Position numbers and translations under genes: made by a program | Assembly (NCBI GenBank): GCA_902589725.1 | Contig: CACITU010000003.1 | Span: 84,655-125,010, forward strand | Direction of reading: 5' to 3' | DNA length: 40,356 nucleotides | Origin: an uncultured Pelagibacteraceae bacterium | Lineage (GTDB): Bacteria; Pseudomonadota; Alphaproteobacteria; Pelagibacterales; Pelagibacteraceae | Notes under the pieces: model-generated | What the model was told of the DNA's origin: nothing | Seen by the model: the letters and a program-made list of their open reading frames with translations, nothing else | Database searches by the model: none | Shown here: positions 15,923 through 24,749 of the stretch, piece by piece | Layout of the letters: each line of letters starts with the position of its first letter | Numbering within the stretch: the stretch's first letter is position 1

Positions 15923-16473
15923 TGTCAAAAGAAAATTATATTAATAAAATAAAAGATTTACCTGAGTCTCTAAGACAATTTATTGGTCTTATATTTATTA
16001 CTCTAATAGTGATTGTATCTTTTAGTATTTTAAATGGAATTTTTGGACAAGGTGATGATTTAGTAAAAAGAATGAAGTTAGAGGAGGAGAGAATTGCTGA
16101 AGAAAAAAAACTAAGTGATTTAATATCTAAACTACCTTCTGGAATATTAGTTTCATTTGATGGAACCGATCACTACAAATTAACAGATGAAGTATATGAG
16201 CAAGTATGTAAAGCTACAAAGCTAATTCCTCAAAGAGCAATAATGGGTGCTAATTTTTTAAATTTTAGAGCACATGAGCTTTATACAATTAATGGAAATA
16301 AAATTGATGAGACTTTTGTCAAATGGGATGAAGAAAAAAGCAAATGTTTTGCGGGTTTTACAGTTAGTGGAAATAACGTAGGTGTTGATGAAAGTATTAC
16401 TATAAGTGGAGAAGCTTTAAGTTTTTTAAGCACTGGAATTGATACAAGAGTTTATTTTATCAAAAATTTTTAA
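15922..16473 (+). CDS. Unknown membrane-anchored protein (183 aa)
   Basis: No family recognised. One N-terminal membrane helix (about residues 20-40, FIGLIFITLIVIVSFSILNG) is followed by a short charged, probably coiled segment (KRMKLEEERIAEEKKLSD). The remaining soluble domain of about 120 residues contains two cysteines (EQVCKATK and KSKCFAGF). The topology suggests an inner-membrane protein with a periplasmic domain. Its start codon overlaps the MORN protein's stop, so the two probably act together. The gap of 65 bases to tmoW allows a separate promoter for the transporter. Confidence 0.75.
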   Translation: MSKENYINKIKDLPESLRQFIGLIFITLIVIVSFSILNGIFGQGDDLVKRMKLEEERIAEEKKLSDLISKLPSGILVSFDGTDHYKLTDEVYEQVCKATKLIPQRAIMGANFLNFRAHELYTINGNKIDETFVKWDEEKSKCFAGFTVSGNNVGVDESITISGEALSFLSTGIDTRVYFIKNF

Positions 16474-16538
16474 TGAGGAAAGGCAACAATTATTAACATT
16501 TTAATTTTATAGAATTTAATATAACTTTAAAACAATTT

Positions 16539-17570
16539 ATGTCTGAGACTGTAATCAAATGCGAGTCGGTTTATAAAATTTTTGGACAAAATGCCAAAAA
16601 GATGCTTGAAGAATCTAAAGGCAATGTAGATGCAAAAACCTTTCAGGAAAGAGGATGTATAGTTGGGGTTAATAATGCTTCTTTTGAAGTTGCCAAAGGA
16701 GAAATGTTAGTAGTAATGGGTTTATCTGGTTCGGGTAAATCAACTTTGCTTCGATGTATATCAAGACTAACAGATGCAACGGGTGGGAAAATTTTCATAG
16801 AAGGTCAAGATTTACTTGAGTTAAATAATAAAGAATTAATTGAACTTAGAAGAAATAAAATGGGAATGGTGTTTCAAAGCTTTGCTTTGTTACCTCATAA
16901 AACAGTTGTTGAAAATATTGCTTTTCCGCTTCAGATAAAAGGCACTAATACTGAAGAGAGTATAAGTAGAGCAATGGAAATGGTTAAACTAGTTGGACTA
17001 GATGGAAGAGAGAATTATTTTCCAAGAGAACTTTCAGGTGGACAACAACAGAGGGTGGGAATCGCTAGGTCATTAGCAGTAGAGCCTGATATATGGTTTT
17101 TAGATGAACCTTTTTCTGCATTAGATCCATTGATTAGAAAAGAAATGCAAGATGAGTTTTTAAGACTTCAGGAAAAATTACAGAAAACTATCATGTTCAT
17201 CACTCATGATTTTGATGAGGCATTAAAGTTAGCTGATCGAATAGCAATCATGAAAGATGGTATAATTGAACAATTAGATACGCCAGCCAATATCGTACTA
17301 AATCCAGCAACTGAATATGTAAGAAAGTTTACTGAAGAAGTACCGAGAGAGAAGGTTTTGATTATTGAGGATGTAATGGATGCTTCAAGTAAAGATAATT
17401 TAGGAGATTTAAAAGTATCAAAAGATGAAATTATAGAAAATGTTGCAGAAAAAATACTTACTCAAGAAAAATTAGTAGGAGTAGTTGACTCAAATAATAA
17501 TATTGTAGGATCAATTAAACCTTCAAAAATAATAGATACAGTTTTTGGAGGAAGAAAAAACGGTAGTTAA
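16539..17570 (+). CDS. tmoW: TMAO ABC transporter ATP-binding protein
   Basis: OpuAA/ProV-type ATPase of a quaternary-amine ABC importer, 343 residues on the cytoplasmic face. Walker A GLSGSGKST (61-69), Q-loop VFQSFALLPH, signature LSGGQQQR (165-172), Walker B IWFLDEP (185-191) and H-loop FITHDFDEA are all intact. The C-terminal 70 residues look like a single partial CBS-like regulatory tail (EKLVGVVDSNNNIVGSIK) rather than the usual pair. It is three bases ahead of tmoV. The N-terminal ~50-residue lead-in before the Walker A is as in ProV homologues. A related osmolyte could be transported, but the neighbours indicate TMAO. Confidence 0.9.
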   Translation: MSETVIKCESVYKIFGQNAKKMLEESKGNVDAKTFQERGCIVGVNNASFEVAKGEMLVVMGLSGSGKSTLLRCISRLTDATGGKIFIEGQDLLELNNKELIELRRNKMGMVFQSFALLPHKTVVENIAFPLQIKGTNTEESISRAMEMVKLVGLDGRENYFPRELSGGQQQRVGIARSLAVEPDIWFLDEPFSALDPLIRKEMQDEFLRLQEKLQKTIMFITHDFDEALKLADRIAIMKDGIIEQLDTPANIVLNPATEYVRKFTEEVPREKVLIIEDVMDASSKDNLGDLKVSKDEIIENVAEKILTQEKLVGVVDSNNNIVGSIKPSKIIDTVFGGRKNGS

Positions 17571-17573
17571 AAT

Positions 17574-19727
17574 ATGGACTATTTAAAAAAATATCCAAAA
17601 TTATTTCAATGGTTATTTTTGTTAGTTGTATTTTTTGCTTTATGTTTTGCAATTGATGTTCCTGAAACTTATAAATTTATAAGAGGCCAGGCTGAATTTG
17701 TTAAAGATCCAAATCAAAGTGTTTACTTTTTTCTAGGTAAAGAGGTTAGGTATTATGCCTTTGATGTATTTTGGAGATTGCCTCCACTTCTAGGATGGCT
17801 GCCTATTTGGATAAACGACTCTTTATTTTTCTTAATGAATGAATGGATGCCAATGGAGTTTTGGAACGAAGATACTCAAGAATTTAAAACTCGACCATTA
17901 TTATTAGAGATAAGTAGAAATTTAACTTCATTTATGACTTTTTTAATTGAATTAATTAGGGAGATTTTACTTGGAGGTTTAGAAACTATTGTTGCATTTA
18001 CAAGTTGGGATTTTATTGATGCTTATCCATGGTTAGAGTTGCCAGGTTTACCTTGGACCATTGTTGCAGCTGGAGCAGCTATACTATCTTATAAATTAAG
18101 TGGAAAAGGATTGGCTTTGTTTGCAGGTTTAACAATGATCTATATTTCTATATTTGGTCAATGGAAACCATCAATGCAAACGCTTTCTTTTATACTTGTA
18201 GCAGCTCCACTTTCATTTATTTTTGGTTTAGGCCTAGGTATTGCAGCTTACAAAAGTAAACGTGTTGAAAAAGCATTGTACCCAATTCTTCTAGTAATGC
18301 AGACTATGCCACAATACGCTGTATTAGTTCCTGCACTTGTTTTATTTGGAGTAGGTGATCACGCTGCTGTAATTATTACTATGGTTGTTGCAGTTCCACC
18401 AATGATATTATTAACAATATTAGGATTAAGAGCTATACCACCAGAAGTTATTGAAGCTGGAAGAATGAGTGGTTGTACCAATTGGCAATTAATGTTCAAG
18501 GTACTAATTCCAACAGCAAGAAGAGATATTTTAATTGGAGTTAACCAAGTTATTATGGTTTGTTTTTCAATGGCAGTTATATCTGCGTTCATTGGTGCGA
18601 AAGGATTAGGATTTAATCTGTTGTTAGCACTTAATCAACTTAATATAGGGCTAGCACTTGAGGCTGGTTTATGTATTAGTTTAATTGCAATTTTACTTGA
18701 TAAAATGTCTTTGGCATGGGCAAATAAACAAACAGATTATTTTGGTAATCTGACATTTTTCCAAAGAAATAAAAACGTAATATTTTTTGCAGCTTCATTC
18801 GTAATTGGAATAATTCTTGCATACGTTGGGACTTTTATTTTCAAAGGTAGTTTTAATTACTTGTTTGAAATTCCTCATAATAAAGGAATATCGACAGCAG
18901 ATTTTTGGAATAAAGGAGTTGATTGGATTTTTGATACTTTCTTCGTGTATATTAAAGCATTCAATACATGGTTAATTCAAGATGTGCTTCAGCCGATGAG
19001 AGCTTTATATTTAAGAATGCCTGCAGTAGCCACATTGGTACTAGCAGTTGGTGCAGGATATTTAATTGGAGGAGTTCGATCAGCATTAGTTGTTGCTGCT
19101 TTGACTTTGTTCATTGCTTTAAGTCCATGGTGGGATAGAGCACTAGTAACATTATATATGGCAACTTTTGGTGTAGTTATTTCTTGTTTAATAGGATTTA
19201 CAGTTGGAACATTATGTTTTCAAAACAAAAAATCTGCAGCATTTATGCTAGGTGTTTGCGATATATTTCAAACATTCCCATCATTTGTGTATTTAATTCC
19301 TGTAATGATGCTTTTTGGAATAACAGATACATCTGTTTTAATTGCTGTAATTGTCTATGCAACAATTCCTGCAACTAGATATACAATAGAAGGACTTCGA
19401 AGTGTTCCTATTGGCTTACATGAAGCCGCAACAATGTCTGGTGTAAATAAATTTCAAAGATTAACAAAAATTGAGTTTCCTTTAGCATTCCCACACATGA
19501 TGCTTGGTCTAAATCAAACAATCGTTTTTGCTTTATTCATGGTGATAATAGGAGCATTTATTGGAACAGAGGATCTGGGTCAGTATATCTTAAAAGCACT
19601 GTCAGATAAAAATGGAGCAGGAATCGGTTTAACTTTAGGTATCTGTGTTGCATTTATAGGTTTAATATTTGATAACTTAATTAGAACTTGGGTTGGAAAA
19701 AGAAAAAAACATCTTGGTATAGATTAG
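17574..19727 (+). CDS. tmoV: TMAO ABC transporter permease, two permease domains fused
   Basis: Large inner-membrane protein (717 residues) with two BPD-type permease domains in one chain, about residues 185-385 and 500-710, each with around five to six helices. Both carry the EAA coupling loop facing the ATPase: GLRAIPPEVIEAGRMSGC and GLRSVPIGLHEAATMSGV. Both also carry the GLNQ/GVNQ helix start. The first ~180 residues hold an extra hydrophobic segment (22-38) and a tryptophan-rich periplasmic stretch. The fused pair supplies both halves of the channel, so no second permease gene is required. It follows tmoW by three bases and is followed by glpK after four. Confidence 0.88.
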   Translation: MDYLKKYPKLFQWLFLLVVFFALCFAIDVPETYKFIRGQAEFVKDPNQSVYFFLGKEVRYYAFDVFWRLPPLLGWLPIWINDSLFFLMNEWMPMEFWNEDTQEFKTRPLLLEISRNLTSFMTFLIELIREILLGGLETIVAFTSWDFIDAYPWLELPGLPWTIVAAGAAILSYKLSGKGLALFAGLTMIYISIFGQWKPSMQTLSFILVAAPLSFIFGLGLGIAAYKSKRVEKALYPILLVMQTMPQYAVLVPALVLFGVGDHAAVIITMVVAVPPMILLTILGLRAIPPEVIEAGRMSGCTNWQLMFKVLIPTARRDILIGVNQVIMVCFSMAVISAFIGAKGLGFNLLLALNQLNIGLALEAGLCISLIAILLDKMSLAWANKQTDYFGNLTFFQRNKNVIFFAASFVIGIILAYVGTFIFKGSFNYLFEIPHNKGISTADFWNKGVDWIFDTFFVYIKAFNTWLIQDVLQPMRALYLRMPAVATLVLAVGAGYLIGGVRSALVVAALTLFIALSPWWDRALVTLYMATFGVVISCLIGFTVGTLCFQNKKSAAFMLGVCDIFQTFPSFVYLIPVMMLFGITDTSVLIAVIVYATIPATRYTIEGLRSVPIGLHEAATMSGVNKFQRLTKIEFPLAFPHMMLGLNQTIVFALFMVIIGAFIGTEDLGQYILKALSDKNGAGIGLTLGICVAFIGLIFDNLIRTWVGKRKKHLGID

Positions 19728-19731
19728 TATT

Positions 19732-21210
19732 TTGAAAAAATTTATTATCTCGATAGACCAAGGGACAACATCCTCGAGGGTAGTGCTTTTTGATACCAAC
19801 GGCAATAAACTATTTATATCTCAATACGAATTTAAACAATACTTTCCAAGAAACGGTTGGGTAGAGCACAATCCAAATGAAATTTGGTTGACAACACTTA
19901 AAGCTTTAAAACATGTAATCAAAAAAGCTAAAAGTTTAAAAGGTCACATACTTACAATTGGAATTACAAATCAAAGAGAAACTACAATTTTGTGGAATAA
20001 AAAAACTGGAAAACCCATTTATAATGCAATTGTTTGGCAAGATAGAAGAACCCAGGAATTTTGTGAATCTCTAAAGAATAAAAATTATGAAAATATTTTT
20101 AGAAAAAAAACGGGTTTATTTATAGATCCTTATTTTTCTGCTACTAAAATAAAATGGATTTTAGATAATGTAAAAGTTTCAAAAAAATTACTAAAAACAA
20201 ATAATTTATTATTTGGTACAGTAGACACCTTTTTAATCTGGAAACTAACTAAAGGTAAACAGCATTTAACTGAAGCTACTAATGCAAGTAGAACCTTGTT
20301 GTTTAATATTAATAACAACAAATGGGATAATGAAATTTTACAGAAATTAAAAATTCCAAAGAATATTTTGCCAGAGGTAAAAAATTCTGCAGATAATTTC
20401 GGAAAAACAGATAAGAGAGTTACGGGAAAAGAAATACCCATTTCAGCTGTTTTAGGAGATCAACAAGCTGCAGCAGTAGGACAAGCCTGTTTTGAAAAAG
20501 GATCAATTAAAAGTACTTATGGTACAGGTGCTTTTATAATAATGAATACTGGATCAAAAAAAATTAATTCAAAAAATAATTTATTAACCACAATTTGTTA
20601 TCGATTGAACAATAAAACTACGTTTGCTCTTGAAGGATCCATTTTCATAGCTGGAGCGGGTGTACAATGGTTAAGAGATAAAATTAAATTAATAACCAAC
20701 GCTTATGAAACTGAAAAAATAGCCAAATCAACAAAAACTAATAATGAAGTTTATGTTGTCCCAGCTTTTAGCGGAATAGGTGCACCTTACTGGAGGCCTG
20801 ATGCAAGAGGTTTAATAACAGGACTTACAAGAGATAGTGATTGGAAAACTTTAGTGAGAGCAACCGTTGAGTCAGTTGCTTATCAAAGTAATGACTTATT
20901 TTATTCAATGAATAAAGATGGTTTAAAACCTAGAATAGTTAAAATTGATGGTGGTATGGCAGCTAATAATTGGTTCTCACAATTTTTGGCAAATATAATT
21001 AATTTAAAAGTAGTTCGACCTAAAATTTTAGAAACAACTGCTCTCGGAGCCGCAATGTTAGCAGGTTACCAAATTGGAGAATTTAAATCATTAAATCATA
21101 TTAAAAAAACATGGAGAAAAGATAAGGAATTTATACCAAAAATTGATAAAAAATTGAGAAATCACTTATTGCAAGGTTGGCAGCAAGCAATTAAAAAAAC
21201 TTTAGCATAA
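19732..21210 (+). CDS. glpK: Glycerol kinase
   Basis: FGGY-family sugar kinase, 492 residues, phosphorylating glycerol with ATP to sn-glycerol 3-phosphate. The N-terminal ATPase motif IDQGTTSSRVVLF, the NQRETTILW and AIVWQDRRT segments (glycerol-binding region), TFLIWKLT, GDQQAAAVGQ and YGTGAFIIMNTG are those of GlpK, as is the late DGGMAANNWFSQFLANI. The start is a TTG at 19732, since the conserved N-terminus begins there and no ATG is available. It lies four bases after tmoV and five before the glycerol-3-phosphate dehydrogenase-like gene, which places glycerol metabolism in the TMAO transporter operon. Glycerol facilitator and GlpD are not seen. Confidence 0.9.
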   Translation: MKKFIISIDQGTTSSRVVLFDTNGNKLFISQYEFKQYFPRNGWVEHNPNEIWLTTLKALKHVIKKAKSLKGHILTIGITNQRETTILWNKKTGKPIYNAIVWQDRRTQEFCESLKNKNYENIFRKKTGLFIDPYFSATKIKWILDNVKVSKKLLKTNNLLFGTVDTFLIWKLTKGKQHLTEATNASRTLLFNINNNKWDNEILQKLKIPKNILPEVKNSADNFGKTDKRVTGKEIPISAVLGDQQAAAVGQACFEKGSIKSTYGTGAFIIMNTGSKKINSKNNLLTTICYRLNNKTTFALEGSIFIAGAGVQWLRDKIKLITNAYETEKIAKSTKTNNEVYVVPAFSGIGAPYWRPDARGLITGLTRDSDWKTLVRATVESVAYQSNDLFYSMNKDGLKPRIVKIDGGMAANNWFSQFLANIINLKVVRPKILETTALGAAMLAGYQIGEFKSLNHIKKTWRKDKEFIPKIDKKLRNHLLQGWQQAIKKTLA

Positions 21211-21215
21211 TATTT

Positions 21216-22178
21216 ATGAAAAAAGTTTTAATAATTGGAGCAGGAGCAATGGGTGCAGCTTTTTCTGTTCCTTTAATTGACAATAATCAAAAAGTAACTT
21301 TGACTGAACCACATAACCTAAATTTACTAAAAAAATTAAAAAATAAAAAAAAATTTCATCCAGCTCTAAAAATTACCTTATCAAATAAACTCAATCTTAA
21401 GAAGTTTAGTCCTGAACTTTTGAATGATAAATGGGATTTAATAGTTGTTGCTGTAAGCTCAGTAGGTATAGATATGATAAAAAACTATCTAAAAGATCTT
21501 AAACAAAAAACTTTGATACTTGTTTTAACAAAAGGTTTAAAATTTCAAAAAAAAAGTAAAAAATTAATTAGTATGTCTGAGCAATTAAATCAAAATAAAA
21601 AGAATTTGAACATTTCAATATTAAAAGGACCTTGTTTAGCAAAAGAATTAGCAAGGAAGGTAAAAAGTTATACTGTAATAGCAAATAAAAATATAAGTAT
21701 TGCTAAAAAAATTGGAAAAATGATTTCGACACATTATTACAAAACAGAATATTCATCAGATGTAAAAGGTATTGAGTTTTCCTCTGCTATTAAGAATATT
21801 TATTCGATGATAATTGGATCGGGTCAAGGAAATAATACATCATCTGCTTTATTCAGAAGATCAATAGATGAAATGAAATACCTAATTAAATTTTTTAGAG
21901 GAAGAGAAGAAACAGTATATGGTTTAGCTGGTATTGGAGACCTTTATGTGAGTGCTGTAGGTGGCAGAAATAGTAAAATGGGAGAATATTTAGGTAAAGG
22001 ATTTTCTTTTAAAAATGCAAAAAAGAAATTTATGAGAAATGATACCATTGAAGGAGCAGATTTAGCAAATGAAATTGCACCCTACATTTTAAGAAAAATT
22101 AATAAGAAAAAAATTCCACTAATGATTGCATTATTAAATGCGATCACTAAAAATAAAAAATTAAAAATAAATTATTAA
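21216..22178 (+). CDS. gpsA: NAD(P)-dependent glycerol-3-phosphate dehydrogenase-like protein
   Basis: Interconverts sn-glycerol 3-phosphate and dihydroxyacetone phosphate. 320 residues: N-terminal Rossmann fold (IGAGAMGAAFS, residues 6-16), ILVLTKGL, GPCLAKELA (normally GPSFA-E), the catalytic lysine motif SSAIKNIYSMIIG, GLAGIGDLYVSAVGGRNSKMGEYLG and the C-terminal TIEGADLA helix. These match GpsA, though several motifs deviate from the standard form (GAGAMG for GAGSWG, Cys for Ser in the GPS motif). It may therefore be a divergent paralogue. It follows glpK directly. With GlpK it could carry glycerol into central metabolism, working in the oxidising direction. It is convergent with tmm, four bases away. 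Confidence 0.78.
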   Translation: MKKVLIIGAGAMGAAFSVPLIDNNQKVTLTEPHNLNLLKKLKNKKKFHPALKITLSNKLNLKKFSPELLNDKWDLIVVAVSSVGIDMIKNYLKDLKQKTLILVLTKGLKFQKKSKKLISMSEQLNQNKKNLNISILKGPCLAKELARKVKSYTVIANKNISIAKKIGKMISTHYYKTEYSSDVKGIEFSSAIKNIYSMIIGSGQGNNTSSALFRRSIDEMKYLIKFFRGREETVYGLAGIGDLYVSAVGGRNSKMGEYLGKGFSFKNAKKKFMRNDTIEGADLANEIAPYILRKINKKKIPLMIALLNAITKNKKLKINY

Positions 22179-22182
22179 ATTT

Positions 22183-23514
22183 TTATTTGTTTAAAAAAGT
22201 TTCCATTGAGTCATCCATCGCTTTTTCCCAAGGTGTGTGATGGATTGGTGCAACAGATCCAGTTACAGGAGACGAAAACGATTTATTTCTATAAGTTAGA
22301 ATATCTTCCACTTTATGATGTTCCCATTCTTTAAAATGTTTTCTAATCAATTCAAAATCTATTTCAGGATAATCAGACATATCATGAAGCTCCTTGGTAT
22401 ATTCTGTTTGAAAATCAATCATTTGATCAGGATTTTCCAGTTTTTCTTCCATTGAAACCCATTTATTAATGTCTTTATCTATTTCTTCATTACTAGGCAT
22501 TTTTATTTTGCCCATGATCACATCTCTTGCATACCATCCTTGACAATCAAACATATTAAAGGTGTGAAACTGATCCTGCATACCTAAATATAAAAGTTTA
22601 TGATTATCTTGCCACACAACTCCTTTGTAAAGTTTTGGTGGATATAATCTGTTATGTGTTTTTAATTTTAAGCTTTCATCTAAAAATGGGAAATGATGTA
22701 AATATCCTGTACACAAAATAAGTACGTCAGCATTTTGTTCTGTTCCATCTTTAAATATGGCTTTTTTGCCTTCTAACCTATCTAAGTAATGAACTTCTTT
22801 CATACCTTTTGGCCATTTGAAACCCATTGGGTTATGCCTGTAACCGATTGTTACACTTTTAGCGCCATACTTATTACATTGTAGAGCCACATCTTCTGCA
22901 GAATAACTGCTTCCTAAAACAATTACATCTTTACCTCTAAATTCTTCAGCATCTCTAAAATCATGTGAGTGCATTATTCTTCCTGGAAAAGAACTCATTC
23001 CTTCATATTCAGGAATAAAAGGTACGGAAAAATGACCCGTCGAGACCACCACATAATCAAACGTTTCATTTAAAATTTTATTATTTACTTTGTCCTGGTA
23101 GCTAATTTCAAACTTATCATTTTTATAAACAGTATTTGTAACTCTTGTATTAAATTTAATCTTACTTTTTATATTTCCTTTACTCACTCTTCCTAAAATA
23201 TAATCTTGCAGCACCTCTCTCGGAGGGAAAGAGGGAATTGGTTTTCCAAAATGTTCATCAAAAGAATAATCAGCAAATTCTAAACACTCTTTAGGTCCAT
23301 TAGACCATAAGTATCTGTACATACTGTTAGGCACAGGATCTCCGTATTGATCTGAACCAGTTCTCCAGTTGTAGTTCCATAAACCACCCCAACTTTCTTG
23401 TTTTTCAAAGCAAATTATTTCAGGAATTTTTTCTCCTTTATTTTCTAAATGCTCAAATGCTCTTAAAATTGAAAGTCCACATGGACCAGCTCCTATGATT
23501 GCTACTTTTGACAT
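22183..23514 (-). CDS. tmm: Trimethylamine monooxygenase (bacterial flavin monooxygenase)
   Basis: NADPH- and O2-dependent oxidation of trimethylamine to TMAO. The ATG at 23514 (443 residues, the usual Tmm length) places the FAD motif IGAGPCGLS at 7-15; an upstream start adds 16 unconserved residues. Other family motifs are EKQESWGGLWNY (38-49), the FMO fingerprint FPGRIMHSHDF (176-186) and the NADPH motif GSSYSAED (201-208), followed by LILCTGYLHHFPFL. It is convergent with gpsA and divergent from the iron alcohol dehydrogenase. A broader amine oxidation range (for example dimethylamine or DMS) is known for the family, so the substrate is mostly inferred from context. Confidence 0.92.
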   Translation of the reverse strand: MSKVAIIGAGPCGLSILRAFEHLENKGEKIPEIICFEKQESWGGLWNYNWRTGSDQYGDPVPNSMYRYLWSNGPKECLEFADYSFDEHFGKPIPSFPPREVLQDYILGRVSKGNIKSKIKFNTRVTNTVYKNDKFEISYQDKVNNKILNETFDYVVVSTGHFSVPFIPEYEGMSSFPGRIMHSHDFRDAEEFRGKDVIVLGSSYSAEDVALQCNKYGAKSVTIGYRHNPMGFKWPKGMKEVHYLDRLEGKKAIFKDGTEQNADVLILCTGYLHHFPFLDESLKLKTHNRLYPPKLYKGVVWQDNHKLLYLGMQDQFHTFNMFDCQGWYARDVIMGKIKMPSNEEIDKDINKWVSMEEKLENPDQMIDFQTEYTKELHDMSDYPEIDFELIRKHFKEWEHHKVEDILTYRNKSFSSPVTGSVAPIHHTPWEKAMDDSMETFLNK

Positions 23515-23591
23515 AGAATTTTTCCTATCATTAATAAATTTATAAATATATCTTAATACCAATTTAAAAAAAAATAAAATTATATTTTGCT

Positions 23592-24749
23592 ATGGGTTTT
23601 ATTTGGAATTATCCAACCACTATGTGGATAGGAGAAAATAGAATTGAAGATTTATCCTCAGCTTGTAAAGAGTTAAATATTTCAAATCCATTATTTGTAA
23701 CAGACAAAGATTTAATTAACTTAGATTTAATAAAAAATATAACATTAAGATTAAAAAAAAGTTTCAAAAATTTAGTTATCTTTTCTAATTTTACGGGAAA
23801 TCCAATTGGAGAAAACGTAGAAGAAGGTGTTAAGGTTTATAATACCTCAAATTGTGATGGTGTAATAGCTTTAGGGGGAGGAAGTGGTTTAGATGTTGGA
23901 AAAGCAATTGCATTTATGTGTAATCAATCTCGACCCTTATGGGATTTCGAAGATATTGGCGATTATTGGACAAGAGCAGATAGTTCTAAAATTTCAAAAA
24001 TTATTGCAGTTCCGACCACTGCCGGGACAGGATCCGAAACTGGTAGAGCATCTGCAATTATCAATAAAGAAACAGGTGCAAAAAAAATTATTTTTCACCC
24101 AAAAATGTTACCTTCGATCGTGATTTTAGATCCTTTACTTACATTAGATTTGTCTCCAAGATTAACAGCAGCGACTGGAATGGATGCACTTGCACATAAT
24201 TTAGAAGCGTTTTGTGCACCAGGATATCATCCAATGGCTGATGGTATGGCAATAGAAGGAATGAAACTAATTAAAAATTCATTAATTAAAGCATTCATAA
24301 ATGGAAAAGATGTTAAGGCTAGAATGGATTTACTTTCTGCAGCTTCAATGGGCTCAACTGCATTTCAGAAGGGACTGGGAGCAATTCACTCATTGAGCCA
24401 CCCTATAAATGGCAAATTTAATGTTCACCATGGTTTATCTAATGCAATATTTATGCCTTATGTTTTAACATTTAATAAACCTTCAATTCAAAACAAAATA
24501 ATTTCGATTTGTGATTATCTTAATTTAAATAAAAATTTTGATAGTTTTTTAAATTGGATTTTAGAATTAAGAAATAATTTAAATATTCCACATAAATTGT
24601 CAGACGTAATGGATTGTAATAAGATTGATTTAGATGAACTTTCCTTAATGGCATTTGAAGATCCATCTACAGGAGGAAATCCCAAAAAATTAAGTCAAAA
24701 TGATCTAAAAGAAATTTATATGAAAAGTATATCTGGAGAATTATTTTAA
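23592..24749 (+). CDS. Iron-dependent alcohol dehydrogenase (group III)
   Basis: NAD(P)-dependent alcohol dehydrogenase, 385 residues. The nucleotide-binding motif GGGSGLDVGK (95-104), PTTAGTGSE (141-149), and the metal ligands D198, H202, H266 and H280 are all in place, with spacing close to that of FucO. The family oxidises or reduces simple alcohols and aldehydes, and the SAR11 homologue was proposed to oxidise methanol to formaldehyde. That would fit the C1 genes around it. It is divergent from tmm with 77 bases between the starts, and its stop overlaps the next gene's ATG by one base. Formaldehyde reduction or another alcohol remains possible. Confidence 0.85.
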   Translation: MGFIWNYPTTMWIGENRIEDLSSACKELNISNPLFVTDKDLINLDLIKNITLRLKKSFKNLVIFSNFTGNPIGENVEEGVKVYNTSNCDGVIALGGGSGLDVGKAIAFMCNQSRPLWDFEDIGDYWTRADSSKISKIIAVPTTAGTGSETGRASAIINKETGAKKIIFHPKMLPSIVILDPLLTLDLSPRLTAATGMDALAHNLEAFCAPGYHPMADGMAIEGMKLIKNSLIKAFINGKDVKARMDLLSAASMGSTAFQKGLGAIHSLSHPINGKFNVHHGLSNAIFMPYVLTFNKPSIQNKIISICDYLNLNKNFDSFLNWILELRNNLNIPHKLSDVMDCNKIDLDELSLMAFEDPSTGGNPKKLSQNDLKEIYMKSISGELF

